DNA from: Pseudoneurospora amorphoporcata
Taxonomy: Eukaryota; Ascomycota; Sordariomycetes; Sordariales; Sordariaceae
Length of the DNA stretch: 64,000 nucleotides
Assembly (NCBI GenBank): GCA_033297205.1
Contig: MU859152.1
Coordinates: 1 to 64,000, forward strand
Direction of reading: 5' to 3'
Each line of letters opens with the position of its first letter. The stretch's first letter is position 1. This document shows positions 21,231-32,921 of the stretch, one piece after another. Under the pieces are notes generated by a model. The model did not search any database. It had not been told where the DNA came from and saw only the letters and a list, made by a program, of their open reading frames with translations. The position numbers and the translations under genes were made by a program.

Positions 21231-23774
21231 ATGCCTCATCGACCAAGCACTTCTGCTGGGCCTGCATCCTTTAGGTCAGCAAGTTCGAGGTCACTACATG
21301 AGCAACGCCGGTCAAAGGACGACATGTTGCTCCCTATGGGTGGACGGATGGGTACTGCAAGACCAACTCAAGGAATGCACCCATACATGATGGGAACGAG
21401 AAGTGGAAACCTGCCGACGCCAGAGGCGAGTCCCGATCAAGCAGCAACATCCAGCATGACTTCTTTTTTGGCTCCGGCCACTCAATCTATGGCGGGTCAC
21501 GAGTCCTTCATGACCTCGATGGAGGTTCCGATCGGAATGGCTCTGGGAAGCCCTTCGCAGTTCTCAGAAATTCAGCCTAGCTCATGGCAACCACAAAGCG
21601 TCACACCACCTCGGAGGACTCCTTCACCACCGCCGCCACCGCCAGCAGCAGCACCGCAGATGGTACCTCAGGCAGCGCCTCCAGCGGCCCCTCTTCAGAG
21701 ACGAAAGACAACAAGACAAAGGATATTTGGGGCCTTGTTTGGAAGGGGAAAGCAGTCAGATTCGGCAAAGGCCGCCGACCTTATCTCTGCCAACAGTTCC
21801 GCAGTTTCTCTGTCTAAAACAGGTGGTGGGCGGGAGGCTGCTGGCAGTGCCGTCCCATCAAGGAGTAACACCATCGGCGGGAGGAAAGGAACAAAGCATG
21901 TCCCAATACTCGTCAGGTCAAATACAGATCTCCCAACAACGACTGCGCCCGTCCAGCCAAGACAATGGGAACAACCACCACCCCCACCGCGGCCGATGCC
22001 GCCAGCAAGTTCATGGAATGATCAGTCACGGAGTGTAACGCCCAGCTCGTTAGCTGACTCTAGTGCGCCCTCACTGCTCGACGTGGAGATTCCGAGCATC
22101 AAAATGGAACGATACAGCGTCATGTTCAGTGGAGTCTTGAACCCGCAGCAACAAAGAAGAAACAGCAAAATGACACTTCTGGAGAGGCGTCAGGCTACGC
22201 TTGAGAAGTTAAAGTCGGTCAATGACAGGGTCGTGGTCCAATGTGAAGAGGAGGTGAAACAGCTCCGTAGAGCAAGCTCGCCCCAGCCAACACAATCACC
22301 GGTCTTTTCGATTTTCCCGCCAACACTGGACCGTCAACAACTCGATGTTCCGCCAACTCCTCGATCACGTTCAAACTCGTCACCGGCCGTAATCCTGTCA
22401 CCAATGGTGGAAAGCTTTTCTGAATACATGCAACCGTTAGAAGCTGCTGCCCTTCGGAAGGAGAAAAAACGAGTCAGGATAATTTCACCGCGGACGATGG
22501 AGGAGCGGAACCGTGCCGACCACATGCAGATGATGTTGGAAGAGCAGCAGCAGCAACAACAACCTCAAAGTTATCACGAGTCTCAACCACAGCAGGAAGA
22601 ACAACCAGAGTATCTTCCTGGTGATGAAGTCCTCTCTGTCAGCCCCAGAAGACCGGAGGCTTGGGGAGAACCGCAACAGCATCAGCCCAAACCGGAACAG
22701 CCTTTCCCCCCACGGAAAGACTCCCATTTTGCACCCGAAAAATCGTTCATCATCCTTGATACCCCTATGAGCCCACCAGAACAATTCCTAGACATCTCGA
22801 GCAGTCGACAGGCGGACGAGCCAGAAATTGTCAGCCCGTTCCTCCTCAAACCAACCGTCTATCAGCCGCCCGAACCGCGACTAGTGGTTCCAGTCCTGCC
22901 ATCACGCTCACCCCCATCTACGCCGCTGCCGTCTATGCCCGAAACAACTGTGTCTCCGATCCTCAGCCCCGAAAGCTCGACCCTGCCCGCAGACTGTTCT
23001 CCCGCCTTCCTCACCCACAAAGGCCACACCCTCTCCCGGTCCGTCGACCTCGCCGCCGCCGCCGAGGAAGAAGCCGAAGAAGCAGATCCCATCATCAAAG
23101 CCGCCGTCGAGATCTCCGTCGCTCGGACCATCAGCATCGCCCGCCGCGCCGGCGCCCGACAGGAACGAGTTGAATCCTCTGCATCGCCCACATCATCCCC
23201 ACTACAACAACGATCTCCCTCTCAACCTCCCACCCAATCACGATCAGGAAGCCGACCTCCTCCCATCCCCCTCGCCCGCTCCGCCTCCGTCAGCGCCGGC
23301 TCCCTCCAACGCTCGCGCTCCGTGAAAGCTAATCAAATCACCATCACGCGTGGGGGAACGTTCAAGGTGCGAAGGCCGGGAGTCCTGGAGGTGGGGGTCG
23401 GGGCTGGGGTCGGGGAAGCAGCGAAGATGACGAATCTGACGACGAACGACGTGGGTAGGGTGGCGGAGACGAAGCAGAATACGCCCACGCTGGTGGTACC
23501 GCCGCCTGCGGAGTTTCTGATCAACAGTCCTTGCTCTGCGCTTTCTACTCCTGGGATAACCACCCCCGGGGCAGCGGGTAGCCAGCTGCCCAAGGAGGTG
23601 TTGGCTAGGTACAGGAAGAGTGAGAGGGTGGAGATTGGTGATGCGGCGGATTTGGGCTTGGATTCTGATATCTCTGATGGATCTTTAGGTGGTGGTAGAG
23701 GGGGGGGGGAGGCCGCAGCCGTGGTCGGGAACATTTTAAGAGGCCACCAGGTTTTGCTGAAGCCCGGTATGTGA
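21231..23774 (+). CDS. Large low-complexity Ser/Pro/Gln-rich fungal protein
   Basis: 847 aa from the ATG at 21231, no intron needed. The frame is open another 333 bp upstream, but that part lacks coding character, so this ATG is preferred; a spliced upstream start is possible. The protein is mostly disordered: Ser/Arg-rich N-terminus, proline runs (PSPPPPPPAAA, EQPPPPPRPMPP), a polyQ stretch from CAG/CAA repeats near 22543, and Ser-Pro-rich C-terminal half. The one conserved-looking segment is VEIPSIKMERYSVMFSGVL (about 285-305), followed by a predicted coiled coil (LLERRQATLEKLKSV), a combination I have seen in uncharacterised filamentous-fungal proteins. No catalytic motif, signal peptide or membrane span. 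Function unknown. Confidence 0.75.
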   Translation: MPHRPSTSAGPASFRSASSRSLHEQRRSKDDMLLPMGGRMGTARPTQGMHPYMMGTRSGNLPTPEASPDQAATSSMTSFLAPATQSMAGHESFMTSMEVPIGMALGSPSQFSEIQPSSWQPQSVTPPRRTPSPPPPPPAAAPQMVPQAAPPAAPLQRRKTTRQRIFGALFGRGKQSDSAKAADLISANSSAVSLSKTGGGREAAGSAVPSRSNTIGGRKGTKHVPILVRSNTDLPTTTAPVQPRQWEQPPPPPRPMPPASSWNDQSRSVTPSSLADSSAPSLLDVEIPSIKMERYSVMFSGVLNPQQQRRNSKMTLLERRQATLEKLKSVNDRVVVQCEEEVKQLRRASSPQPTQSPVFSIFPPTLDRQQLDVPPTPRSRSNSSPAVILSPMVESFSEYMQPLEAAALRKEKKRVRIISPRTMEERNRADHMQMMLEEQQQQQQPQSYHESQPQQEEQPEYLPGDEVLSVSPRRPEAWGEPQQHQPKPEQPFPPRKDSHFAPEKSFIILDTPMSPPEQFLDISSSRQADEPEIVSPFLLKPTVYQPPEPRLVVPVLPSRSPPSTPLPSMPETTVSPILSPESSTLPADCSPAFLTHKGHTLSRSVDLAAAAEEEAEEADPIIKAAVEISVARTISIARRAGARQERVESSASPTSSPLQQRSPSQPPTQSRSGSRPPPIPLARSASVSAGSLQRSRSVKANQITITRGGTFKVRRPGVLEVGVGAGVGEAAKMTNLTTNDVGRVAETKQNTPTLVVPPPAEFLINSPCSALSTPGITTPGAAGSQLPKEVLARYRKSERVEIGDAADLGLDSDISDGSLGGGRGGGEAAAVVGNILRGHQVLLKPGM

Positions 23775-26700
23775 GGGCCTAGTTGCGATGACCGGGAGCG
23801 GTGGTTCTGTCCGACTTTCTGTTGGTTTGAATGCTTCTTGGAGGTTTCAAAAGGTTATTTGGGTTCTGCATTTTGAGCAAGGAAGGTCGTCTGCCACTAA
23901 AGCGTTTACCTGTTTTCATTTTGTTCAGGAGGTTATATTATACCCCAAAACTTCTCTTATGTCTGCATGGTCTACATTTTGCATGACGGAATAGCGTTCG
24001 GGAAGGGACCTGAGGGCAGGCGCCGGTAGGCAGAAGGAAGGAACGAAATTGTCTGGTATGACTTTTGCTTTTCAAGGCTTCCACTTTGCTACATATGTAC
24101 TCCATAGAATTGTATTGATAATGTTTGCGCTCCATTATTTCAGTCTTGGATCTTGCCATTCGTATGTCTTGATATCATTATTGAAGTAATCTACCGTTTC
24201 CATCTCCCTCTCTGGCAACATTATCAACAACGTCATAGAACAAAGGTACAAAGCAGAAATGTCCTCCCAGAGATTTCACAGCCTTCACGCTCAAGCAATG
24301 GTATACATACTTACAACCATGAGCCAGCCAACTAGTTGCTACGTTAGCAAGCCAGCCCGCTCCTTCCCTCTCAAACTTACACCTCTGCCCCATTGCCCAG
24401 CAGTGACCTAACACCCGCACTGGACTGGGGTTTATATACTAGGTCTTTCACCCGATCTTTCACCACCTCCCAATGGGACGCATGGTAGCGGCTTAACTTA
24501 TCAGACTTACCGGCCAAGCCACGACCCGCGTCGGGTTCGATTCCCGACGGCGGCAACTCTTCTACGACAAATCCGATATGAAAAGGGGGTGCCCGGCTTC
24601 GGTAGGGCTGTTGATAGCCCCCCCCCCACCCTGGGGACGCCGCTTGCCCGACTATTGTCTTATTACATTTTTTCTTCTTCTTTTTTTATATGCCTATTCT
24701 TTTGGGGGACAGCGTTCATTACACTTGTTCCTGAACAGTCATTCTTGTCGCTCTCGCGAGGCCTTCGTTTCTTGTCTCTACCTCCTTTAACTGCAATGAT
24801 GTTGTTGCTGGTAGCCGACATATATACAATGATAAAATAGAATTAAGTAAAAGCAGGAATTGTTTCTTTGCGTCTTAATACTTCCTAGTGTATCTACGGT
24901 TACTGTTTTATCCTGTTCAGTACCAAGGTACCTAGAGGTAGATCATAGACCCACTCTCGACATCGTTCCTTCCCAAACAAACCCCCAGGATGGACACTCC
25001 CACAAACCGGCGCCTTCCGCCACAGTTTCTTAGTTCTTGAGTGCCCATGGTATTCTAATAGCTTTCTTCAGTGGAGGCTGGATTTTTTTGGAACCTATCG
25101 CTATTGATGTTCTTTCAGACCAGTTGTTACTTATTGGGTCAATCATGCCAAGTGGAAGTCAAAGTCTGTGTGACCTGCCTCTTTAAGATACATGTTTCAA
25201 ACTCTTCGCGGAGGTAACAAAGAGAAAGGAAACATGAAATTATTTTTTGTTTTGTTTATCCCTTTTGTCGCTATGTGCCTCATGGTTTTCGTGATGATCT
25301 AGAACCTGCGTCTTTCCGTTGTGATACCACATGAACCAGCGTAGCGTTTTTCTGCTCGGGTCAGTTGTAGCATAGCATATAAAGATGTTGTTCTCTTACT
25401 AATACCCATTGCTCTACCCGTCCACTTCACGCCGAGTGAAGCAGGTAATCATATTACTACCCTTAGCAACCTCAACTGTTTCACGACCGGTGGTCTTTGT
25501 CAGCGCCCCAAGCCACATTCTTATGATAACTTCATCTTTCACCTACGAGTTCCGATAATTTCAGTCATCAGCTGCAAGCCGTGGTGGCTTCAGTGTTCAC
25601 TGTTCAGCTGCGCGAGTGAGAACATGGCGGACTGATGTGAAGGTGGATTTTAGATGCCAAATTGTAAGTATATATATCCTTGACCCGTCCGGCATGTTTA
25701 TCCAGTTCGCCAGCACAGAGTCATTGGCATATTCCAATCATACATACCTCTACTCGCGTTACCAACCACGAAACTACTCACAAACCCCTAGTTCTTGCCC
25801 AATGAAATCCAATACTCTTCTTTCCCTCTCCGCCATGGCCTATCCCGCCTTGGACCAGAGTGTCACCATCTCTGCAGATTGACATAGATGCCGACGGCAA
25901 CCAGATCACGACCGAGCTCGGCAACATCACCATTACCATCACCGACTCGCCCGTTAACAACACACCTCGGAAGCGTGCCTTCAACTGGCCCTCCGGGACC
26001 TACCTTCGACTCCTTCCGGAATCTATGCTCGTCGTGGGGGAGCCACAAGATCCCCGCCGGCCGAATTTTGGTCGTCAAAGAGCTGAGAAAGGCCCGTGAT
26101 GAGCGAATAAGTAGTGTACACAGCCCTCCTCCCCCTCCTCGTTTCCAATCAGTCATCCTCTTCTGGCAGTCGCTTGGTGGCCTCCTTGCTTCACACTTGC
26201 TGGGTTCCTTGTCTAGTTACTAACCATTGCCCCCTTTCATGTCTTAATGATGCCTTCCGTATACTGTTTGCTTCCTTCCTGTCCCTGGCTGTGCCTTCCC
26301 GGGTTCATTACAGGGCCTGCATATAGGTGCAGGCGGCCAACCCGTTCCTTCCTTACTTTACTTGTGAACAGAAGAATCCAATGATTATCTACACTTGAGT
26401 AGATGGGTAGGGGTTCTTAAATGCACACTGACATGGGACATACCTAAAGGCCAAAGACACTCATCGATCAGATAGACAGACGTTGGCATGCCACCACGAC
26501 TCCCATCGTGAACCTACACAGTAAACCATTCCTGGCACTACTAAGAAAATATGTTACTCAGCATGTTATCCTTCTTCACTTGTGTAGTTCTAGAAGCATT
26601 CCTATCCTCGCAGATGCTTCCGCCGGTTCAGTTCGAGCATATACTTAAAAGTCCCTCGTCATCCGCCCTTCGTGTACTCTGACACTCTAACGGCAAAAGC

Positions 26701-26956
26701 AAGCAAAGATACGTTGCACAAGTGGAAATCTAAAGGTGAGAGCGAAGAATTGATTTATAAGGATGAATCCGCGACGCCATGACAAAGCAAAGCCAAGCAA
26801 AGCAAAAGAATCCAGTCGCGATTTAATGAACTGTATAACAACGCAACGCCGACCTAAAGCAACAGATGTAGAGGGCGGCAACCATTGTTTCTCGTTTCAA
26901 AATCCCCCTTCATTCTTGAGAGATTTCACCGGGTAATCGTCCGTGGCAACATGTTC
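23775..26956. other. Intergenic region (3.2 kb)
   Basis: Between the stops of the 847-aa gene (+) and the bZIP gene (-). It contains a tRNA T-arm-like hairpin at 24529-24545 (no complete tRNA), a C-run at 24620-24628 and a possible degenerate coding fragment at 25802-26099. Otherwise no gene recognised. Confidence 0.4.
25802..26099 (+). pseudogene. Possible degenerate coding fragment, frames broken
   Basis: Three short, amino-acid-plausible segments follow one another in different frames: an ATG at 25802 opening MKSNTLLSLSAMAYPALDQS and ending at 25882; a second frame with DADGNQITTELGNITITI and FNWPSGTYLRLLPESM to 26099; and a third frame with HKIPAGRILVVKELRKARDE overlapping its end. This could be a gene fragment with frameshifts, a multi-exon gene I cannot resolve, or chance. 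No family recognised. Confidence 0.22.
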
Positions 26957-28209
26957 CTACATAGCTGCTTGCTGAAGTGATAGACCATCCGGCATGCCTG
27001 TGTTGTTGCTATCTGCCTGCAGTTGCCTCTGAATCACCTCCGCCGTCCTCGCATCCTCATCTGTACGGGATGCCGCAGCCGCAGCCGCAGCAGCGGCTGC
27101 TGCCGAAACCGCTGTACCATAGGGATCCCGGGGAGTTCCACCCATGTGGTGGTCGCTTCGGCTCAGCCCGGCTACGGCTTGAGCGGCCTCCTCCAGCGAA
27201 TTCGGCGGAGCGCTGGCAACGGGGGAAACTTGCTGCGCAGCTTGGACCGGGTCAGGAGCCATGCCCTGAGGCACGGGGGCCGGTGGTGGGGGTTGTTGTT
27301 GTTGCTGAAGTTGCTGCGTGTGGGGGGTCGCTAGGCTGATGTTCGGAGGAGGTTGTGGGTAATCGCCTTGGACGTCGATAAGTCGATTTTGCAGGTGAAG
27401 AATGTAGTCCCTCAACGCGTAGTTTTCGTTTTGCAGGGCTTTGAAGCCCATCTCCATCTCGCTGTACTCTCTGACTTGTTGCTCCAACTTCTTGATGTAA
27501 CCTTCTTTCCGTTGACGGAATGCTCGCTGTGGTAATAGTCTATGGTTAGCACGATACTTTGGGAACTGACCGGAGCTGAACGACTGCTAGCAGTATTTTT
27601 TGACCTCCATCACACCATCGTGACTAGTCCGGATGCAGACTAACAATACGGTTGCGGCATCGGTCATACAACATGGCTTACAAATCCTCCATACAATGCA
27701 AAGGGTCTGGGACTACTAACCTGTGCGGCGCGGTTTTGGGCAGCGCGCTTCGACTGTGACAGTTCCCGTTTAGACTTCCTACCATCACCAGCGCTGTCGC
27801 CCGGGCTCGCCATTCCCATTTGTGGAACACCAACAGGTGTGGTAGGGCCGGGCATAGCAGCCCCCTGTTGCTCGGGTTGGGGAGGGACGCCAACAGGCAT
27901 CATTCCGGGCACTGGTTGGTATTCGTTTGTCGGGCCTGCCTCGTGAGTTCGTAGTTCGGGGTGCAAATGTGCTTCATGTGGGCCAGCTGCTGGATGATTG
28001 TTGTATCCATGGGGCAGAGCTGGTGGTACTGCTGCTATGGGCGAGGTCCGACTATCCCCTTGTCCGCCAGAAGGCGAAGGTGGGTGATTTTGGTAAGCTG
28101 CGGCGATTTGGTAGGCGGTTTGGTCGGCGTGGTTATTTGCCAGAACAGGCTCAACTGGTGAGTCGCGAGCCCTCGGCTCTGGATGGACAGATGGTGTCAG
28201 TATATCCAA
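26957..28209 (-). CDS. bZIP transcription factor, AP-1/Pap1-like (5' exon unresolved)
   Basis: Exons 28209..27721 and 27526..26957 (intron 27527-27720, 194 bp, donor GTTAGT). The splice joins the basic region exactly, SQSKRAAQNRAAQ to RAFRQRKEGYIKKLE, with the NxxAQxxFR signature of fungal AP-1/Yap-type factors. The leucine zipper runs LEQQV...MEMGFKAL...NYALRDYILHLQNRL. Low-complexity Pro/Gln/Ala regions flank it, with an Ala run near the C-terminus. The visible upstream exon has no ATG and an in-frame TAA lies just before it, next to a good CCCCAG acceptor at about 28210, so the start codon must lie in an exon further upstream which I could not identify. The domain resembles the Fcr3-type group of ascomycete bZIPs; the target genes are unknown. 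Confidence 0.82.
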
Positions 28210-30918
28210 CCTGGGGGCTTAAGATCAAATCAGGATGGATTCGAAGGATAAAAAGGACATAGTGGAAAGAATAGCCTGTGATGCAGGAGGGAATAAGTGA
28301 ATTGAGATGTTGAGTGCTGGACCGCAAGCTCGTGTTATTCGAGGTATGATGACCTTCCGCTGGAAGCTATGGAGTATGTCAAAGTAGTAAGACAGTCTCT
28401 TGCTGGCTCTTGATGACTACGAGGAGAAGGACGTGTAGGTGCAGGAATGTGTGATAACAGTGGCCGGTGACAGATGGCAGAATGGTTGCGCATCGAGTGT
28501 AAGGGGAAGAGAGGGCGCTTGGGTTTTAGAAAGCGGCCGCGACGGCTGGCAAGCAGAGATGATAGATGCATCTCAAACCCCCACCCGAACATAACCTGAC
28601 TGGCCAGTCTTGTTGATGATGGAATATGCTTGACCAACAGGCGGGATGAGTAGTCAAGGTCCGTGTAGATGGCCATGAGTATGAATGGGAGTTATGTGTA
28701 AGTGATAGGGGTAGTGACAAGATCACGAACCTCGTCAAGGTGAGTATGGGGATCAGGTGGGATGCAAGACTACTGGCCTCGCGTTCTCAGGCCCCTACCG
28801 AGACCAAAAACTCCCAGTTTATCCGTGAAAGCGGTGTAAAGAATTCATAGGCAATAAAAGGAAGAGAGGCGAGGGTGAGGGAAGGGTTCATGTCGAGGGG
28901 GTATAACGCCTAGAACACTCTCAACCCTCAAACTGTGACCTGAGATTGGACGGGGATGACCAACCAAGACTGTGCCCCGATTTGGCCTCAAAGTAATCAA
29001 GCCAAAACCACGGTTGTCTGCCGTGCGGCTGAGGTGCTTCCAAATACCGTGAGTGGATGGCATCTGAAGAAAGAGAGAGGCAAGCCTTATTCGAGGCCAT
29101 GAACATGACATTGTACCCCACCCAAGAGGGAGAAGTGTTGTAAGCACTTGCATGTGGTCGGGTGTCCAGGACTCGACTCATGGCCGTTGTCGGCATGGGG
29201 AATGATATATGGATATATGACAGTCTGGGAAAAACGGCGGGGGGGCTGGAAAGGAAAGAGATGAAGGGAAAAGAACTCACCCATTTCGAGATTTGTCGAC
29301 ATGCTTGTCTACTGTGACTGTAACGCTCACCAGGACTACTAGGCTGATATGGTGGGATTTGAAGGTGTTGCCAGCGGCCGCGTAAACGGTAGGATGTCCT
29401 GACTCAGCTCGCAGGATACCTCTATGGTGGAATGCACCACGGCGAAGATACCCAATAGTTATAGCGGGTTAATAGCTCTCGAGTCCGCAAGTGGTACAGC
29501 AGGCCTGCTCCGCAGACCGGGGACTATAAACTGCGATACAAGTTGGCAGATACCTTGTGCCTTGTGCCAGGTGTACTTGGCGCAACCGAAAGACACTTTC
29601 TGAGAAGTGAAGGCTGGATGTCAGCAATGTATCAGACCAACGTTGGTGCGGGTTTTTACCTCTACGGTTGGTGCAGATGGTGGTGATGGCCTTGTGGGGG
29701 GGATTGATGCGGGAAGGTGCCCTAGAATGACGGGATCAGGGCAGGTGGTGGGATCAATATAGTTGGGCCAATTGTCGAAGCAATTATCAAGTCCGGTCCG
29801 GCAATGATGAGAGGACTCGGTAGGTTGGACACGTCCTGGGTCTGTCTTGTGGGGGAAAGGGTGGCCAGTTAAGTGCTGTAAGGGCTTCCGGAGATCTCGA
29901 CCAGCTTGTGTGCTGGATGATGGTGTGGTAACACTCAACGGCGTCCTCTGAATAGCGTCGCGTGGATGGCAGCGAGGCTCAAAGCTGCAGGCGTGGAGCT
30001 GTTGTGGTGCGGTGTGGCTTTTGGGAGCAACTTTGGATGTATAAGTTGACTCAGCAACCTCTGAGCGGCCGACGAAAGAGATGTAGTAGTACGGAGTATG
30101 TAATCTGATCCAGAGGAATTGGGCGGAGATGGATGGCCGACAAGGGGGTTGCAGGTTGCAGATCAGTCAGATGGACGATGGCGGGACTAGGTGATAATGT
30201 GTGTTTCTCGATGAAATCTTTCGACTTTGCTCAAATCCTGCATTCGCTGCAGGATCCCATTCACAGAAACCCAGGGCTGATCTTGAAATTCACCAGTTTA
30301 AGCTTGCAGTTCTTGGCTCTGGCAGACGCTTTCAGTCAAGGCAAAGGCGACTTGGACGAACATTGCAGTGATCTCTCGCTTTGTCGCGGGTTGTCGGCCG
30401 AGTGCTTTGTCAGCAATTCAACGGTGACAAATGCGGCAGCCCAAAGTGACGGCTTCGGATATTGGACGAGTGCGGAATCCGAACCGGTAGTTCTTGTCCC
30501 GCAATCCGATTCGTGCCAGCGTTGGCTTTTGTTGCTTGGTTGGCGGGACTGGCAGAACTGTCAACTATAATCGGCGGCATGTTCTTCGGTACAACCTTTG
30601 TTTGCAAACAGTTTGAACTTCGAAATATTCAGGTCCCTTCGAGGTTGGAAGGTTGGGGTCACGTGAGGAGACAACCTGGTTAGCCCCGCATTTCTGTCTC
30701 CACTGCAAGCACCCAAACACTGCAAATAAGCACGTGCGTTGATCGATGATACCTAGCGCACTTCCACGATGTCACCTCGTGAACTCCCAATTCACTCTTC
30801 AGCTTCCCATCAGCGCTACACTTCCACACACTTCTGACCGTGTTCACAAGTTTGGGTACCTCCTTGGATTCTTGGGGCCAATCTTTGCCCGAATCTTAAC
30901 TAAAGCCTGGTGACCGCT
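28210..30918. other. Long upstream region of the bZIP gene
   Basis: 2.7 kb. It should contain the missing first coding exon and the long leader of the bZIP gene; the minus strand is pyrimidine-rich around 28210-28740 with several GT..AG possibilities. No other gene recognised. Confidence 0.4.
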
Positions 30919-32141
30919 TCATTCGGGCAATCCCGAGGGGACTTGAATAGCACGCCTCGCTCCCTTCCACACGTGGGTGATGTTATCCGGATCTGTCAAA
31001 ACCTCAATATCTTCAAGCGGATTGGACGAGATGGCAATCAAGTCAGCGTCAGAACCAGCCTTGAGCTGGCCCGACTTTCGAGCCTGAGGACCCCTAGAAA
31101 GCGTCCATTGTCAGCCAAATTATACAACAAAACAGCACCTCAGCCATCTAAAACTATCCGTTCCTCGTCATCACCAGCAGCCATGCCCTCGACGATGTGG
31201 CGCGTAGGGACGAGAATGGCATCCTTCTCCTTCATCTTGACAGCAACCTCCTCGTCCAGGTACACGCCATGTTCGATGCTCTTCACTCCCGCATCCAGAG
31301 TCGCCATGAGGCCGGGCTTTCCGTGAGCGTGAGCGGCCACCACTCGGCTGCTCCGCTTGGCTTCTTGCACGATGGCTCGTAACTCCTCCGGGCTGAACTG
31401 CGTGTCCTCGGGCTGGTCGTTCAGCGAAAGCGCGCCGCCCGTCGCGCACACCTTGATCACCTTGGCGCCTCGCCGAATCTGCTACCGCACAGCTTTGATA
31501 CAGCCATCTACGCCGTCACACACAAAGAACGATGATGAGCCGTAAGCGCAACCTTCCAGCACGGTTTGGAGGGGCACATCCTGAGGATCACCATGGCCGC
31601 CTGTCATGCTGAGGATTCCTATGGCCGGGTAAACACGAGGACCGACAATGGCGCCCATGTCGATAGCGGGTGCAACGTCCCCGGCATAGCCGCAGAGCTC
31701 GCGGATCGAGGTGAACCCTACCATGAGCGTTCGGCGCAAGTCGTCGACAATCACGGCTCCGATGAGCGCGCTTGTCCCGGGCATGAAGTACTTCACGCTA
31801 TCGTGGATGCCTACTGCGACATGAGCACCTTCAAATGAGTGTGAGCATCCCACATGCCTTTGTCTTGTGGTTAGCGGCCGCTAGGTTGAGGGGCGCATGA
31901 AGTCCACTTACGGCATCAATACCGGCACGCGCGAGAAACGGGTCGACGAGTATTTCGAGGGTATCTCGTCCTTAGGCCCAACCCACTCAATAATCGAGTC
32001 TTTGACTACCAATGCCCCGTTCTTCAGAGCCTCACCACGGCCGGGAATTAGGACGTCGGCGAGGACACCATAGTAAGAAACCCCGTCATCGACAGGGTAT
32101 CTGTTGACGGTGTCGTTAGGTAGAGCTACTCTGATCTGCAT
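30919..32141 (-). pseudogene. Broken amidohydrolase (imidazolonepropionase-like) gene
   Basis: Clear remains of a metal-dependent amidohydrolase read on the minus strand. The 5' part (32141-31914) encodes VLADVLIPGRGEALKNGALVV and RVPVLMP, ending at a GTAAGT donor. The metal-binding HxHF segment at about 31830-31845 is damaged: DAHTH and FEGAHV lie in frames differing by one base. The body follows (VKYFMPGTSALIGAV, GFTSIRELCGY, GILSMTGGHGDP), then an in-frame TAG at 31484-31482 sits inside GCIKAVR*QIRRGAKVIKV. The next block (TGGALSLNDQPEDTQFSPEE, VVAAHAHGKPG, SIEHGVYLDEE) ends near 31140. The family C-terminus (KSGQLKAGSDADLIAISSNP, 31080-30919) resumes less than 50 bp later in another frame, so about 100 residues including the last metal-ligand Asp region are missing. 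Three independent lesions make a functional product very unlikely. Confidence 0.8.
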
Positions 32142-32921
32142 ATTGGGTCGTGAACCACAAAGCCTTTGTTGTAAGGGGTCTTGGTTGTTGAGAAGTCTTC
32201 GGAACTTGACTTGATTTCCGTGGTTTTCTGTTGTAGTGCCATGAGAGAAGTCTCTCTCTTATATCACGTCAACACACTACACTACTCGTTGGAGATAAAC
32301 AGGGCCTGACGAGTAAGATGGTGGTAGACGCTGTCGTCGTCATGGTGGCTTTAATAATCCCTGCAAAAGTAACCTCATTACCTGTATCCATTTTGGTTGC
32401 CTACGACAAAGTCTGCAAAGCATTGGTGTCGGTAGAGCCAGACTGCCAGTGATGGTGGCGACGCGACCACTTTCAGGTTGGTACGTTAAGCACCAACAAC
32501 CCATAGTTACTATTGTATATCAAGTTCTGAAAGGACTGGTAACTTTGCAGAACGCGCATTGATATATTACCTATACTTTCAACATAAAGCTTGACACGAA
32601 GAGGGACTCAAGTCTTACACTTTAGAGGTACTCTGCCATGAAAAGGTTGAGAACAAACAAACTTGCAAATCATCGCCGTTGGCTACCCATTGCGTGGGCA
32701 CATAAACAGCTGTATAGACAGTGCACGGACCTCACGGTGAGCAACATCTTTGTCTCTCTTCACCTTGACCTCACCTTGTTCCACATTTCATTCTCGCCTT
32801 CCACCACCTCACACCTCACCTCCGAGGTACGTACTTGGTACACAACATCCATACCTCATCATCCCAACCCTCCAAGTCCCTTTGATCAAAGCTTTCTTTG
32901 CCGGCGAAATCATCCGTCACC
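32142..32921. other. Intergenic, promoter side of the dehydratase gene
   Basis: 780 bp between the amidohydrolase remnant (-) and the pterin dehydratase gene (+). CT-rich from about 32740 to 32900, typical of a fungal promoter and leader. No gene seen. Confidence 0.45.

Noticed and set aside
24440..24560. A tRNA gene (T-arm TCGGGTTCGATTCCCGA)
   Set aside because: The T-arm is perfect, but no acceptor 5' strand, D-arm or anticodon arm can be folded around it in class I or II spacing.
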